From assembly GCA_937868035.1 (NCBI GenBank), contig CALMLK010000314.1, forward strand, positions 1 through 14,886: 14,886 nt of DNA, given 5' to 3'. A program made the translations under genes and the position numbers. This stretch comes from an uncultured Alphaproteobacteria bacterium. Its GTDB lineage: Bacteria; Pseudomonadota; Alphaproteobacteria; Rhizobiales; Aestuariivirgaceae. This document shows, piece by piece, positions 1 through 6,331 of the stretch. Within the stretch, counting starts at the first letter, position 1. The number at the start of each line of letters is the position of its first letter. Below the pieces are notes generated by a model, which made no database searches, had not been told where the DNA came from, and saw only the letters and a list, made by a program, of their open reading frames with translations.

Positions 1-219
1 CACCGCATTCACCTGCGAAGGCTGCAGGCTGCCGTGGGCTGACGACACCTCCATGGTGATCGGCCCCTTGGCGTATTCGATGGGGAAGCGTTCCTCGGGG
101 CTCAGCGGCACATAGGCATCGTCGAGCGCCAGTTCGTCGTGGGCGCAGCCGCCCAGTCCGAGGCTTGCGACCACGAAGAGGAAGGAGAGGGATTTCCGAG
201 ACAAGACTGACATACGCAT
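1..219 (-). CDS. cpaD: CpaD pilus assembly lipoprotein, N-terminal part (cut by window edge)
   Basis: CpaD is an outer-membrane lipoprotein that works with the CpaC secretin in the Flp/Tad pilus machine. I translated the minus strand from the ATG at 219 to the window edge: 73 residues, no stop. Residues 1-25 form a hydrophobic signal peptide ending in the lipobox LGGC (Cys at about 25), so lipidation is expected. After it comes a stretch with YVPLSPEERFPIEY followed by PITMEV, which resembles the start of the CpaD fold. A second ATG two codons in (213) is also possible. It starts 20 nt after the cpaC stop on the same strand, so it is very likely in the same operon. The C-terminal two thirds lie outside the window. 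The assignment rests on lipobox, N-terminal motif and position directly after cpaC. Confidence 0.82.
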   Translation of the reverse strand, partial: MRMSVLSRKSLSFLFVVASLGLGGCAHDELALDDAYVPLSPEERFPIEYAKGPITMEVSSAHGSLQPSQVNAV

Positions 220-239
220 TTTCCTAAACCTTTCCCGGC

Positions 240-1685
240 TCACTCGACGATGAAGCCAACGTTGCCGTGATATGTGCCGTCGGGCGCTTTTCCGCCGCCG
301 CCGTAGACCTTGTTGAGGCGGCCCAGGAGGATGGTCTGGCGGTCGGTGGGCGTGTTGTAGCCCTCGTCCGGCGTGGTGAGCTGCTTCTCGCCCGTGGGGC
401 GCACCAGATAGGGCGTCACGAGGACAACGAGTTCCGTTTCATTCGCCTCGAAGTCGCGGCTGCGGAACAGGGCGCCCAGAACCGGGAGGTTCTTGAGGCC
501 CGGCGTGCCCTTGACGGTCTGGCTGGTCTTGTTGCGGATCAGGCCCGCAATCATCATGGAGCCGCCGCTCGGCATTTCGAGGACCGTCTCGGCCGTGCGC
601 TTGTTCAGCGTCGGGATGGCGGCATCGGTGACAGAGGGGGCGAACTCGCTCACTTCCGTCTTGATCTTGAGGTTGATGCGGCCCTGGTCGAGCACCGTCG
701 GGGTGAAGTTGAGGCTCACACCATATTCCTTGTACTCGTACTTCAGGCATTCCAGCGTGGCGCGCACGAGGTCGGTACAGTAGGGGAATTCACCGCCGGC
801 CAGGAACTTGGCATCGGCGCCGGTGATGGCGGTGAGGTTCGGTTCCGCCAGGGTGCGCAGCAGGCCATCGGATTCCATGGCGCGGACGGCGCTGTCAAAG
901 GTGCCATTGCCGCCGCTGTAGGCGGCTGCATAGCCGCCCTTCGGGCTCAGCAGCGGGTTGGCGAAGGGGTTCATGTTGGAGAGATTGAAGGCAAAGTTTC
1001 CGGCCTTGATGAGGGCCTGGAAATCAACACCGAGCTGCTTCAGCACATCGCGGCGGATTTCGACAACCTTCACCTTCAGCATGACCTGGTCTTCACCCGC
1101 CACCTTTATGGTGTTGATGAGCGACGAACCGCTCTGGAAGAACGACGACGACTGGATGAACTGGGTGGCGAGATCGACGGCCGTCTTGGCCTCCAGCTGG
1201 CTCTGCGCCATGCCGCCGAGTACGACGTTGTTGTTGACCGTGTCGACGGTGATCTTCGTGCCAGGCAGCGAACGCTGCAGAAGCTTGCGGATCGCCATCG
1301 GATCCAGCGCCACCTCGAGATCGAGATTGAGGATCTGCTGACCATTGACGTCGAAGAAGAAGACGTTGGTCTGGCCGGGCTTGCGGGCGAAGAGGTAGGC
1401 GGTGTTCTTGGAGCGCACCACCGCATCGACGATCTCGGGATTGCCCACGATCACGTCGCGGGCGTCGCCCGGCAGCTTCACGACCACCGACTTGTTGAGG
1501 CCGATGCGCACGAAGCGGCCATCGTTCTCGGCTGCCGATATGTCGAGGTCCGTGGCCTGTGCCCTTGGCGCGGTGAGGGCCTGGAACGAGAACGCCAGCG
1601 TTGCCGCAGTCACGAGGCCCGCCAGCAGGAATCCTGCCTTGGCCACCGGACGCGCAAGATACGAGTTGTTGAAGTTCATGAACAT
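240..1685 (-). CDS. cpaC: CpaC/RcpA outer-membrane secretin of the Flp/Tad pilus
   Basis: This 481-residue protein should form the outer-membrane channel through which the Flp pilus emerges. Residues 1 to about 44 are a signal peptide ending in RAQA. Residues about 57-125 are the pilus-assembly N-terminal domain (VIVGNPEIVDAVV). About 128-195 looks like the BON/short secretin-N region. About 200-435 is the secretin core, with VMLKVKVVEIRRD, LAEPNLTAITG, GVSLNFTPTV, SGGSMMIAGLIRN and TELVVLVTPYLVRP. Cys303 and Cys313 sit in an insert right after GGEFPY and could form a disulfide. The start ATG is at 1685; a second ATG is at 1679. A GAGG lies about 10 nt upstream. The gene begins 12 nt after the cpaB stop. 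Length is normal for the family, and the assignment is secure. Confidence 0.95.
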   Translation of the reverse strand: MFMNFNNSYLARPVAKAGFLLAGLVTAATLAFSFQALTAPRAQATDLDISAAENDGRFVRIGLNKSVVVKLPGDARDVIVGNPEIVDAVVRSKNTAYLFARKPGQTNVFFFDVNGQQILNLDLEVALDPMAIRKLLQRSLPGTKITVDTVNNNVVLGGMAQSQLEAKTAVDLATQFIQSSSFFQSGSSLINTIKVAGEDQVMLKVKVVEIRRDVLKQLGVDFQALIKAGNFAFNLSNMNPFANPLLSPKGGYAAAYSGGNGTFDSAVRAMESDGLLRTLAEPNLTAITGADAKFLAGGEFPYCTDLVRATLECLKYEYKEYGVSLNFTPTVLDQGRINLKIKTEVSEFAPSVTDAAIPTLNKRTAETVLEMPSGGSMMIAGLIRNKTSQTVKGTPGLKNLPVLGALFRSRDFEANETELVVLVTPYLVRPTGEKQLTTPDEGYNTPTDRQTILLGRLNKVYGGGGKAPDGTYHGNVGFIVE

Positions 1686-1697
1686 GACGCGTGTGCC

Positions 1698-2519
1698 TCA
1701 GCGATTGGTGGCGTAGGTTTCGATGCCTGCGCGAATGAAGAGCGTGTCGGTCGTCTTGGTGGCGCCGTTGCTGCGATACTTCTCGGCAAGGACCGGGCCT
1801 TCCTCGATCGACTTCGCATCGTTCTCGGCGATGGACCGGAGCGCCAGCGAGAGCTCGCCCTCCGATTCCACCTTGGCGAGGATTTCAGCCTGTTCGGGAC
1901 GGAGCTCGACGGTGGCGGTTTCCACTTCCTTCATGGAAACCTCGTCGCCCTCCTGGACCTTCTTGAACACCTGGTCCATGGCCAGGACACGGACATTGGA
2001 GATCACCGTTTCGCTCTTCACGAGCTGGCCGGCGCCGGGAATCTTCTTGGTCAGGATCACGTCAACCCGGTCGTTGGGCAGAATGAAGCCGCCTGCGGTG
2101 GAGCGCACCGACACGGCAACCGAGATGGCGCGCATGCCTTTGGGCAGGATGGCGCTGATGAAGCCGCCATCACCGGGCTTCACGACCTTCTTGTCGTTGA
2201 TGACTTCGCCTTCGAACATCGGCACATAGGCGCGCGCCTCGGCATATTTCTCCTCGGCGTCCGGCATTTCTTCCTTGGTGATCATGGGCTCGAGGACGTT
2301 TTCCTTCGGCCAGGAACGCCAGATGACGCTGCCGGGAGCAAGCTTCTCACCCGTCTGGATGTCACGTGCGGCGACGAGGACGTCCTCCGTCTCCACCTTG
2401 GTGATGATCTTGGTTTCAGGCGGCGGCGCCTTCTTGCCGATCACGCCCTTGGCCAGCATGGCAGCCACGACAGCAGCGCCAATCGAACCAGCCAACACCA
2501 CAACACGCATCTTACTCAT
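1698..2519 (-). CDS. cpaB: CpaB/RcpC Flp pilus assembly protein (SAF domain)
   Basis: CpaB is a periplasmic, inner-membrane-anchored component of the Flp/Tad pilus that is thought to contact the secretin. The 273-residue product has one N-terminal membrane segment (about 5-27). It is followed by a SAF-like domain at about 45-75 (VLVAARDIQTGEKLAPGSVI) and the RcpC/CpaB core at about 118-235, including RAISVAVSVRSTAGGFILPNDRVDVIL. The ATG at 2519 has a GAGGA 7 nt upstream. An in-frame ATG three codons later is less likely. Upstream, 121 nt separate it from the cpaA stop, long enough to hold its own promoter; that stretch is noticeably more AT-rich near 2597-2625. Downstream it is 12 nt from cpaC. 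Length and motifs are ordinary for the family. Confidence 0.94.
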   Translation of the reverse strand: MSKMRVVVLAGSIGAAVVAAMLAKGVIGKKAPPPETKIITKVETEDVLVAARDIQTGEKLAPGSVIWRSWPKENVLEPMITKEEMPDAEEKYAEARAYVPMFEGEVINDKKVVKPGDGGFISAILPKGMRAISVAVSVRSTAGGFILPNDRVDVILTKKIPGAGQLVKSETVISNVRVLAMDQVFKKVQEGDEVSMKEVETATVELRPEQAEILAKVESEGELSLALRSIAENDAKSIEEGPVLAEKYRSNGATKTTDTLFIRAGIETYATNR

Positions 2520-2640
2520 CTGCAGATCCTCACGGGTTGCACCGCTTCAAATCGCGGGGCCACACACACTCTCGGGTTCCATCTTTCGGACGGAATGGCA
2601 AAATATTGGTTAATGTTATCCATGTTTGCGGAAATCCGGC
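2520..2640. promoter_or_regulatory. cpaA-cpaB spacer with AT-rich pocket; possible cpaB promoter
   Basis: This is a 121-nt gap between the cpaA stop and the cpaB start, unusually wide for this otherwise packed gene cluster. The part at about 2597-2625 is AT-rich against a GC-rich background. On the plus strand it contains GGTTAA (2608-2613), equal to TTAACC read on the cpaB strand. The cpaB ribosome-binding site (GAGGA, 2531-2527 on the minus strand) lies at its left end. I cannot assign convincing -35/-10 boxes, so a separate cpaB promoter is an inference from spacing and composition. Confidence 0.3.
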
Positions 2641-3153
2641 TCACGCGGCCCCCGTCATCCACCAGCTTTGCGGGTAGGCGACGATGGCGCCGATGGCGAA
2701 AGCAAAGCCGTAGGGAAGCTTCGGGCGAATCTTGCGGGCCACCCGGACGAGGCGTGTATTTTCTCCCGGTCCGTGGATTTCAAAGACGGTCATGATGAGC
2801 GACCACACCGCCACCGCGATGGCGAGGCCGCCACCGGCGAGGACCGTGGCAACAAGGAAGGGCATGGTCTGCGCCGTGCCGAACCAGAGGCCGGCAGCTG
2901 CCATCAGCTTGGCGTCGCCGCCACCGAAGAGACCGAAGGAGAAGAGCGCGAAGCCTGCGACGAAGAGGATCGCTCCGGCGGCAAGGTGCCAGCCGAATTC
3001 CACCAGGGGCATGCCGGTGAGCCAGGCCATGGGAAAGAAGAGCACGGCGGTCAGCAGCGTCAGCCAGTTGGGGATGCGGAACGACATCAGGTCGCTGATC
3101 GCGGCGACAATCATGAGGATGGGCAGGAGTGCAATGGAAAGAATGTGAATCAT
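2641..3153 (-). CDS. cpaA: CpaA/TadV prepilin peptidase (A24 aspartic protease family)
   Basis: This inner-membrane aspartic peptidase should remove the leader from Flp pilin and from TadE/TadF pseudopilins. The 170-residue product is almost wholly hydrophobic, with about five to six membrane segments. It carries both catalytic aspartates of the A24 family: Asp21 in the DLMSFRIPN motif and Asp80 in the GGGDAKLMAA motif. It lacks the N-terminal methylase domain of the larger PilD enzymes, as is usual for TadV/CpaA. The ATG at 3153 is preceded only by a weak GGACGGG-like Shine-Dalgarno sequence. It is the first gene of the minus-strand pilus arm and is divergent from the gene at 3426. The two plus-strand pseudopilins in this window are its likely substrates. 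Confidence 0.94.
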   Translation of the reverse strand: MIHILSIALLPILMIVAAISDLMSFRIPNWLTLLTAVLFFPMAWLTGMPLVEFGWHLAAGAILFVAGFALFSFGLFGGGDAKLMAAAGLWFGTAQTMPFLVATVLAGGGLAIAVAVWSLIMTVFEIHGPGENTRLVRVARKIRPKLPYGFAFAIGAIVAYPQSWWMTGAA

Positions 3154-3425
3154 GGGACCCGTCCGTTGGCGGGCGATGACGCGCCGCGCTGTGAATGAGG
3201 CTTTCTTCCCACGAGAGCTGTAAAGGCGCGGTTAACCCTTCCATCGAAGACCTGGAAAACCATCGGCAGCAACGCCTGTTTACCCTGTCGGGCCGCTGAT
3301 CTTCCACCTCCTGATCGAAAGCGACGCCGCGGTAACCGAAGATTCACCATTGCCGTGCAAGGTTTTTTCGCAAAGGCAGGTGCGCGCCCCGCGCGCCATG
3401 CCGTCACGCCAAGAGGTTTGTCCGC
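3154..3425. promoter_or_regulatory. Divergent intergenic region between the two pilus arms
   Basis: These 272 nt separate the outward-facing cpaA and the solo secretin-N-like gene, so they should hold promoters in both directions. A perfect 8-bp palindrome GGTTAACC is at 3230-3237. A GC-rich hairpin, GGTGCGCG / CGCGCGCC with a 3-nt loop and one G-T wobble, is at 3379-3397, 28 nt before the rightward start codon. AAGAGG at 3411-3416 is the ribosome-binding site for the ATG at 3426 (9-nt spacing). I looked for a small Flp pilin reading frame here on both strands and saw none. No clear -35/-10 pair stands out. Confidence 0.4.
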
Positions 3426-3917
3426 ATGCGTCTCCGCTTCTCCCTGATGATTTCCGCAGCCGTCGCGGTGGCAGCGCTCGCCCTGCCGGCGGCGCAAGCC
3501 GGCGCCGCGCAGGTGCTGACGATTGAAACCGACCAGTCGCAGATGGTGATCCTGCCCGCCCTTCCCGGCTCCGTGGTGATCGGCAATCCGACGATCGCGG
3601 ACGCAACGGTCGAAGGCACCAAGCTCTTCATCCATGGCCGCGGCTTCGGAACCACGAACCTGCTGATCCTCGACCTGTCGGGCAACGAGATGGCCTCCTT
3701 CGACGTCTCCATCGCCCACACGACACCGAACACGGTGGCGCTCTTCCGGGGACCGGACCGCCAGTCGCTCAACTGCGCACCCTTGTGCGAGAGCGAACTG
3801 CAGATCGGCGACGACATCGTTTATTCCGCCAAGATCATCGAACAGACGAAGAAGAAGATCGAATTGGCCACGGGCACCGACAGCGCCAAGTCGGATGCGC
3901 CGCCCGCGCCGCAGTGA
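3426..3917 (+). CDS. Secreted solo pilus-assembly N-terminal-domain protein (CpaC-N-like)
   Basis: The 163-residue product begins with a signal peptide (about 1-28, ending AQAGAA). Its core at about 29-97 is clearly related to the N-terminal domain of the CpaC encoded nearby. VVIGNPTIADATV matches VIVGNPEIVDAVV, and TTNLLILDLSGNEMASFDVSI matches QTNVFFFDVNGQQILNLDLEV. It has no secretin domain. A distinct tail follows, with NCAPLC (Cys117, Cys121) and QIGDDIVY, then a lysine-rich stretch and a Pro/Ala-rich end. I infer a periplasmic accessory to the pilus secretin; its exact role is not known to me. The ATG has AAGAGG 9 nt upstream. It is divergent from cpaA and closed by a hairpin terminator at 3944-3972, so it is probably transcribed alone. 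Confidence 0.85.
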   Translation: MRLRFSLMISAAVAVAALALPAAQAGAAQVLTIETDQSQMVILPALPGSVVIGNPTIADATVEGTKLFIHGRGFGTTNLLILDLSGNEMASFDVSIAHTTPNTVALFRGPDRQSLNCAPLCESELQIGDDIVYSAKIIEQTKKKIELATGTDSAKSDAPPAPQ

Positions 3918-3943
3918 ACGTCTTCACGGATGGCATCATTCAG

Positions 3944-3972
3944 CGGGCGGGCCTTCCGGGTTCGCCCGTTTT
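3944..3972 (+). terminator. Rho-independent terminator after the solo secretin-N gene
   Basis: The sequence CGGGCG-GGCC / GGTT-CGCCCG folds into a 10-bp stem (two G-T wobbles) around the loop TTCCG, and TTTT follows directly. It begins 26 nt after the stop codon at 3917. This separates the gene at 3426 from the pseudopilin genes that follow on the same strand. Confidence 0.75.
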
Positions 3973-3993
3973 CATGTGGGACAGCCGGATCAT

Positions 3994-4095
3994 TCAAATT
4001 TTAGACAATCCGTTCAAATACCGGAAAGCTCCACATGATAAGTCGGAGCTTGGTGGCGGGTCCGGAAGCGCCACCTGTCAGTGGGGAGTAAAAAC
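3994..4095 (+). promoter_or_regulatory. Leader of the pseudopilin operon with two tandem stem-loops
   Basis: Downstream of the terminator there is an AT-rich stretch (about 3994-4020), a plausible promoter zone although no consensus boxes are clear. Two back-to-back inverted repeats follow. The first is AAGCTCC (4026-4032) with GGAGCTT (4045-4051), 7 perfect pairs and a 12-nt loop. The second is GGTGGCG (4052-4058) with CGCCACC (4069-4075), 7 perfect pairs and a 10-nt loop. The second starts at the base after the first ends. Neither is followed by a T-run, so they do not look like terminators. They end 8 nt before the Shine-Dalgarno sequence. A role in mRNA stability or translation control is inference. 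Confidence 0.5.
4083..4088 (+). promoter_or_regulatory. Ribosome-binding site fixing the tadE start at 4096
   Basis: GGGGAG lies 7 nt before the ATG at 4096. This favours that ATG over the in-frame GTG at 4081, which would overlap the site itself. Confidence 0.7.
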
Positions 4096-4653
4096 ATGCG
4101 TCTGAAATTCGCGCCCAAGCGGTTCCTCCGCAATGCGCGCGGCGTGACTGCCATCGAATTTGCCATGGTGGCGCCCGTGTTCTTCTTCGCCATGGGGGCC
4201 GTTGTCGAGACCGGCCTGATGTTGTTCACCGAATATGTCCTGCAATCGAGTGTTCAGGAAGCGGCGCGCAAGATCCGCACCGGCCAGGCCCAGACCGCCG
4301 GCATGAGCGCCGCCGCCTTCAAGACAGAAATTTGCAAACTGGCCAATACGGTCATGGACTGCAACAATTCCGTCAAGGTCTACGTCAAGTCCGCGGCCAC
4401 CTTCTCCGCCCTGAAGACCGCAACGCCTTCCTACCTCAACGTGGGCACATCCTACGGCGGCGCCCCCTCCTCTTCATCCTATGACTGCGGCGGGCCGTCC
4501 AAGCCCGTGGCGGTGATCGCCACCTACGACTGGAACATCGTGCTGCCCTTCATGAGCGCCTTCGGCAACGTGGACAACGACCGCAAGCGCCGCATCGCCG
4601 GCTTTGCCATGTTCCAGAACGAACCCTTCCCCGCTGGCACGAACTGCACCTGA
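4096..4653 (+). CDS. tadE: TadE-family pseudopilin of the Flp/Tad pilus
   Basis: TadE proteins are minor pilin-like subunits processed by CpaA/TadV. The 185-residue product has the prepilin-like site RNARG/VTAIEF: cleavage would follow Gly16, with Glu21 at +5, and a hydrophobic helix at about 19-45. The helix leads into the TadE signature, with LQSSVQEAARKIRTGQAQ after it. The rest is a periplasmic domain with Cys80, Cys89, Cys131 and Cys184, the last being the penultimate residue. The ATG at 4096 is chosen because of the GGGGAG 7 nt upstream. A second pseudopilin gene begins 14 nt after its stop, so the two form an operon. No large TadG (vWA-domain) gene follows here. Confidence 0.88.
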   Translation: MRLKFAPKRFLRNARGVTAIEFAMVAPVFFFAMGAVVETGLMLFTEYVLQSSVQEAARKIRTGQAQTAGMSAAAFKTEICKLANTVMDCNNSVKVYVKSAATFSALKTATPSYLNVGTSYGGAPSSSSYDCGGPSKPVAVIATYDWNIVLPFMSAFGNVDNDRKRRIAGFAMFQNEPFPAGTNCT

Positions 4654-4667
4654 GCGAGACTGTCATC

Positions 4668-5246
4668 ATGACCCCGACGTTCAAGACCTTCCTGCGCGCC
4701 GACAACGGTGTCGCCGCCATCGAGACGGCGATCATCGTGCCGTTCCTGATCCTGCTGTTTTTCGGCATGATTGACCTTACGGCGCTGATCTCGTTCAACC
4801 GCAAGATCACCTATTCCGCCAGCGTCGTCGCCGACCTTGTGGCGCAGAACCGCACCTCGATCCTCAAGAGCCAGATCGACGACTACTACAAGGCTGCCGA
4901 AATGGTGATCGCGCCGACGCCCGTCGCCGATTTCCACATCAACGTCTATGGCTACCGCAAGGTCGGTGCGACCGTCACGCAGATGTGGAAGACCAAGATG
5001 ACCACCGGCCCCACCTGCGACACGACACCGGACACCACCGCCATGCCGGCCTTGATGACCGCCAACAACGACGTGATCGTCGCCATCGCCTGCATGGACT
5101 ATGTGCCCTATGTCGCCTCATTCCTGGGTGACAAGATTCTCGGCGCCACCACGTTCAACGTGGAACAGGCCATCATGGTGCGCCCCCGCTCGACCTCGGC
5201 GCTGACCTGCTACCAGACCGCCGTCGGCGGTTCCGTTTGCAGCTGA
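4668..5246 (+). CDS. Second TadE/TadF-like pseudopilin
   Basis: This 192-residue protein again shows a pseudopilin processing site, DNG/VAAIETAIIVPFLI, with cleavage expected after Gly14 and Glu19 at +5. The membrane helix runs about 17-42. The extracellular part holds Cys117, Cys142, Cys181 and Cys191, the last again being the penultimate residue. It belongs to the TadE/TadF group; which subtype is uncertain without alignment. It lies 14 nt downstream of the other pseudopilin gene and has only a weak purine-rich site before its ATG, so translation may depend partly on the upstream gene. A strong terminator follows 31 nt after the stop. Both pseudopilins should be substrates of the CpaA peptidase encoded on the other strand. 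Confidence 0.85.
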   Translation: MTPTFKTFLRADNGVAAIETAIIVPFLILLFFGMIDLTALISFNRKITYSASVVADLVAQNRTSILKSQIDDYYKAAEMVIAPTPVADFHINVYGYRKVGATVTQMWKTKMTTGPTCDTTPDTTAMPALMTANNDVIVAIACMDYVPYVASFLGDKILGATTFNVEQAIMVRPRSTSALTCYQTAVGGSVCS

Positions 5247-5277
5247 TCCAGCGAAACAGCCAGTTTCCAGCAATCAC

Positions 5278-5307
5278 AAGGCCCGGCCCCGCAGCCGGGC
5301 CTTTTTT
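5278..5307 (+). terminator. Strong rho-independent terminator of the pseudopilin operon
   Basis: AAGGCCCGGC (5278-5287) pairs with GCCGGGCCTT (5294-5303) around the 6-nt loop CCCGCA. The T-run spans 5302-5307. The stem has eight perfect GC pairs plus two A-T pairs. It ends the pilus locus. Confidence 0.92.
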
Positions 5308-5363
5308 GTTGCGCCTGCAGCTTGCCCCGCTTATCGCTGGGCTTTCAGCCACGGCCAGTCATC

Positions 5364-6206
5364 TTGAGCACCACGGTCTTCCTTCTCGTCCTGTTTGCGG
5401 CCTTCCTGCACGCGGCCTGGAACGTTCAGGTGAAGCTCAACCTTGACCGCTTCCTGGGTCTGTTCCTGATCCAGACGGGCATGGGCTTCTTTGGCCTCGC
5501 CATGCTGGCGGTGACGGGCATGCCGAACAGCACGGGCGTCATCTACGGCATCGTCTCGGGCTTCCTCCATACTGGCTACAACCTCTTCCTGGCGCGCAGC
5601 TACAGAACGGGCGACCTCAGCCTCGTCTATCCGCTGGCGCGGGGTGGTGCGCCTTTCCTGACGCTGCTCGGCACATCGATTCTGATGCACGACGTGCCGA
5701 CACCGCTGGCCACGGCGGGGATCGTGGTGCTGCTCATCGGCCTGCTGCTCGCGGGTCTTTCCGGGCTCCGGCGCGCCAACGTGGACCGCCAGACGCTGTT
5801 CTTCGCAGGCGGCACGGCCGTCTTCATCGCGGTTTACACCGTGGTCGATGGCCTGGGGGGACGCGTCTCGGGCGATCCCATCGCCTATGCCGGCTTTGTC
5901 TTCGTGCTGGACGGGCTGTTCCTGTTCGTGACCGGCCTGATGATGCGCGGACCCGTCATCCTCACCCATGTGCTGCCGCACTGGAAGAAGGGCCTGTTCG
6001 GGGCAGCGGCCTCGTCTCTCGCCTATGCCATCGTCATCTGGGCCATGGCGCAGGCGCCCATCGCCACGGTGGCGGCGCTGCGCGAAACCAGCATCATCTT
6101 CGCCCTTGTCATGTCGGCGCGGCTGCTCAAGGAAACCCTCACCATTCAGCGCGTGGCGGGCGCCCTGCTCATCGCCGCGGGCGCAATCCTGCTCCGCATC
6201 GGCTGA
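5364..6206 (+). CDS. EamA-type DMT-superfamily transporter (first copy)
   Basis: This is an inner-membrane transporter of the drug/metabolite superfamily with two EamA repeats (about residues 3-130 and 148-278) and about ten membrane helices. The substrate cannot be read from the sequence. The N-terminal FLHAAWNVQVKL and the GLSLVYPLARGGAP-type region (here DLSLVYPLARGGAP) are typical of one EamA branch. I chose the TTG at 5364 (280 residues, starting MSTTVFLLVL) because the hydrophobic first helix then begins at once. The frame is open back to a TTG at 5322, and no good Shine-Dalgarno sequence marks either start. A weak promoter-like pair, TTGCGC (5309-5314) and TTATCG (5331-5336), sits just after the terminator. 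It is not closely related in sequence to the DMT gene at 7777-8664. Confidence 0.8.
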   Translation: MSTTVFLLVLFAAFLHAAWNVQVKLNLDRFLGLFLIQTGMGFFGLAMLAVTGMPNSTGVIYGIVSGFLHTGYNLFLARSYRTGDLSLVYPLARGGAPFLTLLGTSILMHDVPTPLATAGIVVLLIGLLLAGLSGLRRANVDRQTLFFAGGTAVFIAVYTVVDGLGGRVSGDPIAYAGFVFVLDGLFLFVTGLMMRGPVILTHVLPHWKKGLFGAAASSLAYAIVIWAMAQAPIATVAALRETSIIFALVMSARLLKETLTIQRVAGALLIAAGAILLRIG

Positions 6207-6209
6207 TGC

Positions 6210-6246
6210 TTGCGCCCGCGCTGCCGCTTCTTTACAGCGGGCGCAA
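6210..6246. repeat. Perfect 10-bp inverted repeat behind the DMT gene
   Basis: TTGCGCCCGC (6210-6219) and GCGGGCGCAA (6237-6246) are exact reverse complements around a 17-nt centre. It begins 4 nt after the stop at 6206. No T-run follows on either strand, so it is not a standard terminator. It may be a transcript-end hairpin or an operator upstream of the aldehyde dehydrogenase gene. The rest of this 125-nt gap also holds a TCCGAT direct repeat, two copies 11 nt apart. Confidence 0.55.
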
Positions 6247-6318
6247 CCAAGACCGAACCAAATCCGATCGACGTCCGATTCATTCCCGCACGGTCAGGCG
6301 TTGGTGGATTTTTCAAAC

Positions 6319-6325
6319 AAGGAAG
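6319..6325 (+). promoter_or_regulatory. Ribosome-binding site for the aldehyde dehydrogenase
   Basis: AAGGAAG lies 6 nt before the ATG at 6332. It fixes that start against the longer open frame reaching back to 6206. Confidence 0.8.
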
Positions 6326-6331
6326 TCAGAC

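Noticed and set aside
267..2795. Very long plus-strand open frame (842 codons) opposite cpaC and cpaB
   Set aside because: It is antisense to two clear pilus genes, is rich in Arg, His, Asp, Gly and Ala as mirror frames of GC-rich genes are, and shows no motif or ribosome-binding site. I treat it as a shadow.
3150..3719. Minus-strand open frame spanning the divergent region and opposite the solo secretin-N gene
   Set aside because: It covers the complement of a gene with a signal peptide and family motif, and its own product has no recognisable features.
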